Below, piece by piece: positions 8,516 to 15,324 of a stretch of 33,071 bases of DNA. Position numbers and translations under genes: made by a program. Within the stretch, counting starts at the first letter, position 1. Each line of letters starts with the position of its first letter. The DNA is from GCA-002697625 sp002697625 (GTDB taxonomy: Bacteria; Bacteroidota; Bacteroidia; Flavobacteriales; BACL11), in assembly GCA_964004625.1 (NCBI GenBank), contig CAXFOB010000012.1:1-33071 (forward strand), written 5' to 3'. The notes under the pieces were generated by a model, which had not been told where the DNA came from, did not search any database, and was given only the letters and a program-made list of their open reading frames with translations.

Positions 8516-9067
8516 TTAGAAAATTTTAGGATTATAAAACTCAGGTATTTTACCAACAGCATCTACATATTGGGTTTCAATAAATCTCATATCCTTCTCT
8601 ATATCTCCTGTAGGTTTAAACTCTAAAAATACGCCTATTTCCTTTTTCTTATAATTCATTTTTAAAAGTAGAATTGGAATGTTTGATTTTACTGCAATAT
8701 AATAAAATCCGGTTTTCCATTTTTCAACTCTATTTCTAGTTCCTTCAGGAGATATCCCTAAAATAAATTTCTCTGAAGAATTATAAATATCGGAAATCTG
8801 TTCTACAATATTATTTTTAGAATGTCGATATATCGGAATGCCACCATTCCATCTAAAAAGAGTTCCTATAACTGGTAAAAATAATTCACTTTTTATAAGA
8901 TACTTTGGGACAATACCAATTATATATGCATAGCATCTTCCTATTAGAAAATCCCAATTGGATGTATGAGGAGCAGCTATTACCAAACATTTATCAGGGT
9001 ATTTTAAGTGTCCTACTACTTTCCACCCCATAATCCAGAATATAAATTTTGATATTATCTTTCTCAT
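8516..9067 (-). CDS. PlsC-like lysophospholipid acyltransferase
   Basis: A 183-residue protein of the 1-acylglycerol-3-phosphate acyltransferase superfamily. The catalytic HX4D motif is APHTSNWDF (His34, Asp39) and the substrate block is SPEGTR (107-111), with GGIPIYR between them. A hydrophobic N-terminus (about 7-20) suggests membrane association. At 183 residues it is short compared with E. coli PlsC, as are many such members in Bacteroidota. The acyl acceptor (lysophosphatidate or another lipid, for example an aminolipid) is not shown by the sequence. Divergent from the 9151 gene. On the minus strand TTACTTTG (plus 9083-9090) is a one-mismatch -7 candidate. Confidence 0.85.
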   Translation of the reverse strand: MRKIISKFIFWIMGWKVVGHLKYPDKCLVIAAPHTSNWDFLIGRCYAYIIGIVPKYLIKSELFLPVIGTLFRWNGGIPIYRHSKNNIVEQISDIYNSSEKFILGISPEGTRNRVEKWKTGFYYIAVKSNIPILLLKMNYKKKEIGVFLEFKPTGDIEKDMRFIETQYVDAVGKIPEFYNPKIF

Positions 9068-9122
9068 AAATATTATTTTTTACAAAGTAAAGAACAAATT
9101 CTAATATTTTTATGAAAAATTG

Positions 9123-9130
9123 TAGATTTG
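9123..9130 (+). promoter_or_regulatory. -7 promoter box for the 9151-12171 operon (TAGATTTG)
   Basis: Exact TAnnTTTG match, 20 bases before the ATG at 9151, in the 83-base gap between divergent genes. A leader of about 15 bases is expected. It would drive the hypothetical gene, the DUF3822 gene and rsmD, which overlap one another. Confidence 0.6.
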
Positions 9131-9150
9131 CCAAAACAAAAAATGAGTAA

Positions 9151-10860
9151 ATGAAATCTACTATTATTAAAATCACTCTTTGGGTTATAATTATCTTTCT
9201 TGCTTATTTCGGACTTTACGGGAATATTACAAACGAAATACACGTAAGAAAAGTAATGGATGAGAGAAAGTCTGAAAATATCCAAAGATTAAAAGATTTA
9301 AGAGAAGTTCAATTAGAATATAAAAGACAAAATGGAACTTATACAGAATATCCTGATAGTTTAATTCACTTTTTATTTAATACTGATATTGAATTTGTAA
9401 ATTCGGAAAAAGCTGACGCAGACTCTATTGCTGAGGATATGGACAAATGGAACAGAATTCAAAACAGAATGGTAAGGAATTTGATTAATCCTAAAAAAGA
9501 AGCTCAAAGAATATACAAAGAAAAAGGTGGAGATTGGAAAATATTAACTGAACAACAAAAAATTGATAAAGGATATATAGCGGTAGATTATTACATAGCT
9601 CATGAGTTATCCTTTACTGAAAAATATAAAAACACTAGAAATGACAGCTACAGTATTAACACGGAAAGTCTAAGTAACATATCTAGAGTTTACTCTCAAC
9701 AAAAATCATATTCCAATTTCAAATCTGAATTTAGTAACTTTGAAGAAAGTGTTATCAATAAAATAGATGCAAATAATGTACACTCTAATATCAACAGTAA
9801 TTTTTCCTCTATATTTGATTTAGATACAAATACAAATATCTCCATAGAAAATCTAAAGGATGTTATCAAGAAGAATAAAAAAGAGATTTCTTTATTAAAA
9901 TCAAGCATCTCGGAATCACAGGACAAACAAGATAATGCAGAAGGTATGATTAGATCTGCGATTCATCAAAGAAATACATATACTGAAACAATAGGATCGG
10001 ATTTAATATTAAAAGTAAGAGAGAAAGCAAGTAAGAAAGCGGAAAAAGGGAAAGTATTAAAAGGTAGAAAAGGAATAATATTTTCCATTATATCATCTCA
10101 GGACTCCACAGAAAAAGTAAATAAAGAACTCGTAAGTAGTTGTAAAAATAACATATCGAAATTTGAGAATGAGATAAATGCTAGAGAAAAACTAATAAAA
10201 ATTATTGAAAAGAATTATCAAGCGATTTTAGATGTTAGTGTAATGCAAAATCAGTACAATATCTTTAATGGTTCTGATAATAGTAGTTTTGACTCCTTAT
10301 CAGATTACACAATAAATGAGGAAATAAAGATTACAACAACATTAAAAAAAGGAACTTATACTATTCCTACACATCCGCATATTTGGAAACAAGCCAGACT
10401 GCAGGCAGATTATTTAGTAGAACAAACAATAGATGAAGAAATGCTTACAAAAATTAAAAAGAAATATACTGAATCTGGAGGAAATTTTAGAGATTTAACA
10501 ACTGAAGAAGGTTATGCAAGAGGTTTAATTACAACAGTTATTCATCCTGTTCAAGAAGTAATTTTTGATAATATTTATATGAAAAACAGAATGGATGTAC
10601 CTTTAAATCTAGATAGTATAACTTACATTCCACATACTACAATGAGGTACGACTTTGCTACAAAGGAATACCACCCGAACCTGATGGAGCAAGCGCAAGG
10701 TGAAATTGATAAATATTATTTCAGGATTTCTACTAGTTATGATAATATATTTTTTGGAATGGATGATGAAAATGAAATTCTGAGAAAAAATGGTGAAAGA
10801 GAAAATATCCAAGTTGGTTCGTTAGAGAAAACAATAACAAATGGAAATTGGGGGGAATAA
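9151..10860 (+). CDS. Uncharacterised single-span protein with duplicated GG-(D/N) module
   Basis: I do not recognise a named family for these 569 residues. The N-terminus has one membrane helix (about 6-25) with no signal-peptide cleavage motif, so the rest is probably periplasmic. Next comes a pilin-like region (RLKDLREVQLEYKRQNGTYTEYPDSL, about 46-71). The middle (about 225-365) is Lys/Glu/Ser-rich with probable coiled coil (KKNKKEISLLKSSISESQ and FENEINAREKLIKIIEKN). A short pattern occurs twice: YKEKGGDWKILTEQQKIDKG (GG at 126-127) and YTESGGNFRDLTTEEGYARG (GG at 443-444), each followed by hydrophobic beta-like residues, so the two ends look like copies of one module flanking the coiled coil. 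Its last 20 bases overlap the DUF3822 gene. A cell-envelope role is possible but unproven. Confidence 0.7.
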   Translation: MKSTIIKITLWVIIIFLAYFGLYGNITNEIHVRKVMDERKSENIQRLKDLREVQLEYKRQNGTYTEYPDSLIHFLFNTDIEFVNSEKADADSIAEDMDKWNRIQNRMVRNLINPKKEAQRIYKEKGGDWKILTEQQKIDKGYIAVDYYIAHELSFTEKYKNTRNDSYSINTESLSNISRVYSQQKSYSNFKSEFSNFEESVINKIDANNVHSNINSNFSSIFDLDTNTNISIENLKDVIKKNKKEISLLKSSISESQDKQDNAEGMIRSAIHQRNTYTETIGSDLILKVREKASKKAEKGKVLKGRKGIIFSIISSQDSTEKVNKELVSSCKNNISKFENEINAREKLIKIIEKNYQAILDVSVMQNQYNIFNGSDNSSFDSLSDYTINEEIKITTTLKKGTYTIPTHPHIWKQARLQADYLVEQTIDEEMLTKIKKKYTESGGNFRDLTTEEGYARGLITTVIHPVQEVIFDNIYMKNRMDVPLNLDSITYIPHTTMRYDFATKEYHPNLMEQAQGEIDKYYFRISTSYDNIFFGMDDENEILRKNGERENIQVGSLEKTITNGNWGE

Positions 10861-11656
10861 TATAAGTTCCTTTTCACCTGAAGAAAATCACCTTTCAATA
10901 GAATTATCTTCTGAAAGAATAAGCTACAGTTTACTTAATACTAATAACTTGAAATATTTTTATTTCAAGTCTGTTTCTGCAACTGAAAATAATTCTATTG
11001 TAAATATCATTAGTTCTGAAGAAGGATTAAAACAAGAATACTCATCTAGTTCAATTTCTTATAAAGACTTTCCTTCTACCCTAATTCCTAACGAATTATA
11101 TAAAGAAGAAGAAAAAAGTAAATATCTAGAGTTTGTTAAAGGCAATCTAGAGTCCATAAAAACAGATGTAATTCATCAAATAGATTCTACAATAATTTAT
11201 TCGGTGGGTAAAGATATTGAAAATGTTATCAATCAGATACAGCCTAAAATAAGTGAGAAAAACAGTACTAATGTTTCTATCTGTCAACTTATAAAACAAT
11301 ACGGGAACATAAAGGAAAAAACTGCTTTTATATTTGTAGATAAAAACAATATTGAACTGATTGTGCTAGAGAAAGGAATACTAATCTTTCAGAACTATTT
11401 TACAGTTTCGAGTAGCACCGATATATTATACTACACGCTTTTCTGTTTTGACCAATTAAACCTAGATACTCACAAAAATGAATTATTTCTATTTGGGGAA
11501 ATATCAAAAGGAGATGAAAACTATTCTTTATTATACGACTATATCAGAAATATAAAATTTGGAGAGATTAGTAGTTCCTTATCCTTTACTAAAGAATTAA
11601 CAATGCTATCGAAGCATAAATATTTCACCCTCTATTCTCAATTGTTGTGCGTATAA
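10841..11656 (+). CDS. DUF3822 family protein
   Basis: A protein of 271 residues matching the DUF3822 pattern known from Bacteroidota: an N-terminal NHLSIELSSERISYSLLN block, a central KTAFIFVDKNNIELIVLEKGILIFQNYF block and TDILYYTLFCFDQLNLD, resembling an actin/hexokinase-type fold with two repeated beta-sheet domains. No enzymatic motif is visible and its function is unknown to me. The start overlaps the preceding gene by 20 bases and its stop overlaps the GTG start of rsmD by 10 bases, so translation of all three is likely coupled. Linkage to rsmD is, to my knowledge, common in this phylum, which may hint at a role linked to translation or to gene expression. Confidence 0.75.
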   Translation: MEIGGNNISSFSPEENHLSIELSSERISYSLLNTNNLKYFYFKSVSATENNSIVNIISSEEGLKQEYSSSSISYKDFPSTLIPNELYKEEEKSKYLEFVKGNLESIKTDVIHQIDSTIIYSVGKDIENVINQIQPKISEKNSTNVSICQLIKQYGNIKEKTAFIFVDKNNIELIVLEKGILIFQNYFTVSSSTDILYYTLFCFDQLNLDTHKNELFLFGEISKGDENYSLLYDYIRNIKFGEISSSLSFTKELTMLSKHKYFTLYSQLLCV

Positions 11657-12171
11657 TTTCAGGAAAACACAAATCAAAAAAAATAATTGCTCCACATAAT
11701 TTATCTGTAAGACCCACAACCGACAGAGCTAAGGAAGCTTTATTTAATATTTTGAATAATAGATATTACTTTGATGGAAAAAATGTGTTGGACTTATTTT
11801 CAGGAACAGGAAATATTAGCTACGAATTTGCTTCTAGAGGAATTGAAGAAATAATTTCAGTAGATAGGAATTACAATTGTATTAAATTTATTGACTCAAC
11901 TTCTAAAGAGTTAAAAATGAATATTTCTACCATAAAATCTGATGGTTTGTCTTTCTTGAAAAATTGCAAAAAACAATTTAATTTTATTTTTGCAGACCCT
12001 CCTTATAATTATGATAATTATTCAGAAATAGTAAGTCTTGTAAAAGAAAATAATTTGGTAAAAAAAGACGGATGCTTAATTATAGAACACGATAATACTA
12101 CATCTTTTAACGATAATAATATAGAAATCAAAAAATACGGAGCAGTACACTTTAGTCTTTTCTCATTTTAA
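11647..12171 (+). CDS. rsmD: 16S rRNA (guanine-N2)-methyltransferase RsmD
   Basis: A 174-residue Rossmann-fold methyltransferase; RsmD methylates G966 (E. coli numbering) of 16S rRNA in the 30S head. The conserved N-terminus MRIISGKHKSKKI, RPTTDRAKEALFNIL (22-36), the SAM motif DLFSGTG (49-55), the acidic SVDRN strand end, and the catalytic DPPY (117-120) are all present. The start is GTG at 11647, chosen because the family begins exactly with (M)RIISG. This start lies inside the end of the DUF3822 gene (10-base overlap). Confidence 0.93.
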   Translation: MRIISGKHKSKKIIAPHNLSVRPTTDRAKEALFNILNNRYYFDGKNVLDLFSGTGNISYEFASRGIEEIISVDRNYNCIKFIDSTSKELKMNISTIKSDGLSFLKNCKKQFNFIFADPPYNYDNYSEIVSLVKENNLVKKDGCLIIEHDNTTSFNDNNIEIKKYGAVHFSLFSF

Positions 12172-12176
12172 TTACT

Positions 12177-12184
12177 TATTTTTG
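12177..12184 (+). promoter_or_regulatory. -7 promoter box directly before coaD (TATTTTTG)
   Basis: Exact TAnnTTTG match in the 18-base gap between rsmD and coaD, ending five bases before the coaD ATG. Transcription from here would begin at or next to the start codon, giving a leaderless message. Confidence 0.5.
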
Positions 12185-12189
12185 GACTT

Positions 12190-12648
12190 ATGAATAAAAT
12201 AGCAGTCTTTCCTGGATCATTTTCCCCTTTTACTTTAGGACACAAATCTATAGTAGATAGAGCTCTTCCTTTATTTGACAAAATAATAATTGCTATTGGT
12301 ATTAACTCAGAAAAAAAGGAGTACTTTTCTGTAGAAGAAAGAAAACAGTGGATACAGAAGGTTTACAAATCTAATTCAAAACTTGAAGTACAGTTTTATG
12401 AAGGGCTTACGGTAGATTTCTGTGAGAAAGTTGGAGCTAATTATATACTTAGAGGACTGAGAGATTCTCATGATTTTAAATATGAAAAGAATATAGCTCA
12501 CACCAATACAGATTTAAATGATGAAGTTGAAACTATTTTTTTTATAACTCCTACTGAAATCTCTCATCTCTCCTCTTCTATAATCCGTGATATTATAAAG
12601 AATGGAGGAGATGTAAGTCAATTTTTACCAAAAGAAATTGATTTGTAG
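12190..12648 (+). CDS. coaD: Phosphopantetheine adenylyltransferase
   Basis: A 152-residue nucleotidyltransferase catalysing the fourth step of coenzyme A synthesis, the transfer of AMP from ATP to 4'-phosphopantetheine. Signature features: PGSFSPFTLGH with Thr15 and His18 (the ATP phosphate-binding T/HxGH motif), ILRGLRDSHDFKYEKNIAHTN (87-106) for substrate binding, and the ISxxxSSSIIRDI motif (124-135). Family length is normal. The stop codon TAG ends at 12648, where the first base of a predicted RNA helix begins. A consensus -7 box lies immediately upstream, so it may be expressed independently of rsmD. Confidence 0.96.
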   Translation: MNKIAVFPGSFSPFTLGHKSIVDRALPLFDKIIIAIGINSEKKEYFSVEERKQWIQKVYKSNSKLEVQFYEGLTVDFCEKVGANYILRGLRDSHDFKYEKNIAHTNTDLNDEVETIFFITPTEISHLSSSIIRDIIKNGGDVSQFLPKEIDL

Positions 12649-12719
12649 GGGTCGGATCCTGCTAGGCAGAGGTATTATCAAACTTAGTAAAACAGTTCGA
12701 AATAATAACCGTGACCCCA
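12648..12719 (+). ncRNA. Candidate structured RNA of about 72 nt (three-helix fold)
   Basis: This GC-richer stretch folds well. P1: 12648-12653 GGGGTC with 12713-12718 GACCCC, extended by a G12654-T12712 wobble. P2: 12659-12662 CTGC with 12666-12669 GCAG around loop TAG. P3: 12671-12673 GGT with 12708-12710 ACC and 12674-12678 ATTAT with 12702-12706 ATAAT, with A12707 bulged. A possible P4 inside is 12681-12684 AACT with 12694-12697 AGTT. No T run follows P1, so this is not a normal terminator. It resembles a tRNA in length and closing helix but lacks a paired T arm and a U33. It could be a 3'-end RNA of coaD, a small RNA, or a leader element of the barrel gene that starts 48 bases later. A known flavobacterial RNA family is possible. 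Confidence 0.55.
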
Positions 12720-12754
12720 ATTTCTTCCCTTCATAATTTCCTATAAATTTTCTG

Positions 12755-12762
12755 TATTATTG
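12755..12762 (+). promoter_or_regulatory. Weak -7-like box before the small barrel gene (TATTATTG)
   Basis: One mismatch to TAnnTTTG, ending four bases before the ATG at 12767. If used, the message would be leaderless and the structured element at 12648-12719 would lie upstream of transcription, not within the leader. Confidence 0.3.
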
Positions 12763-12766
12763 TAGT

Positions 12767-13330
12767 ATGAAAAAACTATTACTACTATTAATATGTATGC
12801 CTTTGATTCTATTTGGACAGAATAATTTTTATTTAGGAACGGGTATAATTAGTTCTTTTGCAAATACAGTAGATAATAATAATCAGTATACATCAAATAA
12901 CATAACTGATTATGGACTTTATTATGGGAATGATTTAATAATTAATGATTATTTAGAGACAGGTATAGAAGTATTCTATCTAAATAACAGGGTTGTTTTA
13001 GCTAAAAATGGAAATAAAAAGTTTGAGTTACATCAAAACATAGGTTTTGGGTTAAAACCCGGATTCTATTATAAAAAACATAGTGTTCATTTAAGTCTTG
13101 GGATGCTTGCTGTATATTTATTTGATAAAGATGAAGAATTTGGTAATCAGCTTGATTACTTTGATGAATCTTATTTTTATGGTATAGAATATAATTATGA
13201 TATCACACAAAAGACTGCCTGTAATCTTGGGTTCTTATTTTCAAAGTTTGATTTTAGTAGTAATTGGACTAATCATACTATAAAAAATTTCTCTGTTTTA
13301 CAATGTAAAATTTATTATAAGTTATATTAA
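12767..13330 (+). CDS. Small outer-membrane beta-barrel protein, function unknown
   Basis: A protein of 187 residues. It has a clear signal peptide (MKKLLLLLICMPLILFGQ, residues 1-18). The mature part alternates hydrophobic and polar residues with many aromatics: FYLGTGIISSF, DYGLYYGNDLIINDYLETGIEVFYL, FGLKPGFYYKKHSVHLSLGMLAVYLF, YFYGIEYNYDIT, ending in the aromatic strand VLQCKIYYKLY. This fits a barrel of about eight strands (OmpA/OmpX-like or porin-family). No OmpA peptidoglycan-binding domain is present. It stands alone between the RNA candidate and convergent rdgB, so context gives no role. Another small outer-membrane barrel type is equally possible. Confidence 0.7.
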   Translation: MKKLLLLLICMPLILFGQNNFYLGTGIISSFANTVDNNNQYTSNNITDYGLYYGNDLIINDYLETGIEVFYLNNRVVLAKNGNKKFELHQNIGFGLKPGFYYKKHSVHLSLGMLAVYLFDKDEEFGNQLDYFDESYFYGIEYNYDITQKTACNLGFLFSKFDFSSNWTNHTIKNFSVLQCKIYYKLY

Positions 13331-13341
13331 TTATTTTTAAT

Positions 13342-13377
13342 AAGTTTTGTCTATTCAAAAACTTCAATTAATTTTTT
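13342..13377 (+). terminator. Possible AT-rich terminator after the small barrel gene
   Basis: AAGTTTTG (13342-13349) pairs with CAAAAACTT (13356-13364, one bulged A) around loop TCTATT, followed after a short spacer by the T run 13372-13377. The stem has few GC pairs, so it is weak. It lies in the convergent gap before rdgB. Confidence 0.3.
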
Positions 13378-13398
13378 AAGTTTGTTGTAGTAGATAGA

Positions 13399-13971
13399 TC
13401 AGCGATGCAAAAACTCAACCAACTTCTCAACAGCTTTACCTCTATGGCTTATTGCTCCTTTTTCATTTTGCTTCATTTCGGCAAAGGTCTTATCAAATCC
13501 ATTAGGTAAAAATATTGGGTCATAACCAAAACCTTCTTTTCCTGCTTTACCTAATGTAATTTCTCCTTTACACTCACCTTCAAATAAAGTCTCTGAACCA
13601 TCTATTATAAGCGCTATTACAGTCCTAAATTTTGCAATTCTGTTTGCCTCACCATCTAGTTTTTTTAAAACCAAATTAATATTATCTTCTGCTTTACATT
13701 CCTTCCCTGCATATCTGGCAGAATACACTCCTGGTTCCCCCTTTAGAACATCTATCTCCAATCCCGTATCATCTGCAAAACAGTTGTATCCGTAATTATC
13801 AAACACATACATTGCTTTTTGACAAGCATTCCCCTCTAATGTAAGGGTGGTTTCAGGCAATTCCTCATTACAATCTATATCATGTAAACTTAATATTTCT
13901 ATTCCTTCAGGAACTAAAACTTTAATCTCAGATAATTTATTTGGGTTGTTTGTAGCAAAAACTAATTTCAT
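13399..13971 (-). CDS. rdgB: Non-canonical purine NTP pyrophosphatase (ITPase/RdgB/HAM1)
   Basis: A 190-residue protein that hydrolyses dITP, ITP and XTP to monophosphates and so cleans the nucleotide pool. Motifs: FATNNPNKLSEI (5-16) for phosphate binding, FADDTGLEID with Asp67 and Asp68, GVYSARYAG, the C-terminal half FGYDPIFLP, and SHRGKA (175-180) for base recognition. Length is typical. The start ATG overlaps the rlmH stop codon by one base (TAATG), so the two are translationally coupled on the minus strand. Confidence 0.96.
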   Translation of the reverse strand: MKLVFATNNPNKLSEIKVLVPEGIEILSLHDIDCNEELPETTLTLEGNACQKAMYVFDNYGYNCFADDTGLEIDVLKGEPGVYSARYAGKECKAEDNINLVLKKLDGEANRIAKFRTVIALIIDGSETLFEGECKGEITLGKAGKEGFGYDPIFLPNGFDKTFAEMKQNEKGAISHRGKAVEKLVEFLHR

Positions 13972-14444
13972 TATTCGTGATGATAGGGTTCGTTATTTAA
14001 AATACTATATCCTCTATATAATTGCTCTATACAAAACAAACGCACCATCTGATGAGAAAAAGTCATTTTTGATAAGGATAATTTTTCGTTTCCTCTATGG
14101 CATACCTCCGTAGAAAATCCGTAAGCGCCTCCTACTACAAATACAATCCTCTTTTTTCCACTAAGCATCCAATTTTGTAATTTCTCAGAAAAGCTAATGG
14201 AGTCGTAATCTTTTCCTTTATCGTCCAAAAGTACTAAATGATCCGAATTCTGAATATTCTTCAATATCAACTCTCCCTCATTTTTCATAAGTTCCAATTT
14301 AGAAAGATTTGAAGATTTCTTTATATTCGGTATCTCTATCATTTCAAATGAAGTATAGTGCTTCAACCTCTTTTGATACAGAGAAATTCCCTCTATTAAA
14401 TATTTTTCTTTTGTCTTTCCTATCGAAAGTAATACAATCTTCAT
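13971..14444 (-). CDS. rlmH: 23S rRNA (pseudouridine-1915-N3)-methyltransferase RlmH
   Basis: A 157-residue SPOUT methyltransferase that modifies pseudouridine 1915 in helix 69 of 23S rRNA on the assembled ribosome. The start MKIVLLSIGKTKEKYL at 14444 matches the family; the frame stays open upstream to 14588, but that extension would run through nadC and its promoter and has no family counterpart. The SAM site FVVGGAYGF (102-110), KLSLSKMTFSHQMVRLFCIEQLYRGYSI (121-148) and the terminal YHHE (154-157) are diagnostic. Divergent from nadC with only 37 bases between them. Confidence 0.96.
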   Translation of the reverse strand: MKIVLLSIGKTKEKYLIEGISLYQKRLKHYTSFEMIEIPNIKKSSNLSKLELMKNEGELILKNIQNSDHLVLLDDKGKDYDSISFSEKLQNWMLSGKKRIVFVVGGAYGFSTEVCHRGNEKLSLSKMTFSHQMVRLFCIEQLYRGYSILNNEPYHHE

Positions 14445-14450
14445 TTTTTG

Positions 14451-14466
14451 TATTTTTGCAATATTA
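14451..14466. promoter_or_regulatory. Compact divergent promoter region of rlmH and nadC
   Basis: On the plus strand TATTTTTG (14451-14458) is an exact TAnnTTTG box, 23 bases before the nadC ATG. On the minus strand TAATATTG (plus-strand 14459-14466) is a one-mismatch box, 14 bases before the rlmH ATG at 14444. The boxes abut, so polymerase could probably use only one direction at a time. Confidence 0.5.
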
Positions 14467-14481
14467 ATAATTAGTATCTTC

Positions 14482-15324
14482 ATGTCAGATAAAGATTTTG
14501 AAAAGTTTATAACAGACTCCCTTGCAGAAGATATCGGTGATGGAGACCACTCCTCTTTAGCTTCAATTCCTAAAGATACAACAAGCAAAGCTCATTTACT
14601 TGTTAAAGATGAGGGAATAATTGCGGGAGTAGAACTATCTAAGATGATATTCGAGAAGCTAGATAATTCTTTGAAAATTACAACACGTCTGCAAGATGGA
14701 GATAAAGTAAAATTTGGAGATATTGCATTTATAGTAGAAGGAAATTCAATTTCTATATTAACTGCAGAAAGATTAGTATTAAACTGTATGCAACATATGA
14801 GTGCAATTGCTACAAAAACCTCCTATCTCAACTCTTTAATTAAAGGAACAAATTGTAAATTATTAGACACTAGAAAAACCACTCCCCTAAATAGAAAACT
14901 AGAAAAGTGGGCCGTAAAAATAGGAGGAGGTGTAAATCATAGGTTTGGTCTGTACGACATGATTATGATAAAAGACAATCATATTGATTTCGCAGGGGGG
15001 ATATCTGAAGCAATAAGAAAAACCAAACACTACTTAAAAGACAATAATAAAAATCTAGAAATTATTGTGGAAGCCAGAAACCTAGAAGAAGTACATGAAA
15101 TTTTATCTGAAGGAGGAGTAAAAAGAATTTTACTAGATAACTTTGATTATGAAACAACTAAAAAAGCAGTAAAAATAATTGGAGAGAAATGTGAAACAGA
15201 ATCTAGTGGTGGAATAACAGAAGAAAGTATCTCAGAATATGCGAAATGTGGAATCGATTATATTTCTGTGGGAGCTCTCACACATTCTGTAAATAATTTT
15301 GATTTAAGCTTAAAAGCTTTCTAG
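14482..15324 (+). CDS. nadC: Nicotinate-nucleotide pyrophosphorylase (quinolinate phosphoribosyltransferase)
   Basis: A 280-residue enzyme of de novo NAD synthesis; it converts quinolinate and PRPP to nicotinate mononucleotide, pyrophosphate and CO2. Motifs: EDIGDGDHSS (16-25), AERLVLNCMQHMSAIAT (95-111), LLDTRKTTPLNRKLEKWAVKIGGGVNHRFGLYD with DTRKTTP at 129-135 and GGGVNHR at 148-154, KDNH (164-167), and the C-terminal RILLDNF and ESSGGI blocks of the alpha/beta barrel. Length is normal. nadA and nadB are not in the window. The stop codon directly abuts the yihY ATG, so both are co-transcribed from the 14451 box. Confidence 0.96.
   Translation: MSDKDFEKFITDSLAEDIGDGDHSSLASIPKDTTSKAHLLVKDEGIIAGVELSKMIFEKLDNSLKITTRLQDGDKVKFGDIAFIVEGNSISILTAERLVLNCMQHMSAIATKTSYLNSLIKGTNCKLLDTRKTTPLNRKLEKWAVKIGGGVNHRFGLYDMIMIKDNHIDFAGGISEAIRKTKHYLKDNNKNLEIIVEARNLEEVHEILSEGGVKRILLDNFDYETTKKAVKIIGEKCETESSGGITEESISEYAKCGIDYISVGALTHSVNNFDLSLKAF

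Noticed and set aside
9143..9154. Three-codon upstream ORF ending in an ATGA overlap with the 9151 start
   Set aside because: ATG AGT AAA TGA could couple translation, but such short strings are common by chance in AT-rich DNA and nothing else supports it.
12648..12719. tRNA gene
   Set aside because: The 7-bp closing helix, a 5-bp stem with a 7-base loop (12673-12689) and a TTCGAA string look tRNA-like, but the T arm cannot pair at the required position and the loop has C instead of U at position 33.
14445..14588. N-terminal extension of rlmH
   Set aside because: The frame is open to 14588, but the extension is antisense to nadC, has no RlmH similarity, and the ATG at 14444 gives exactly the family length and start.
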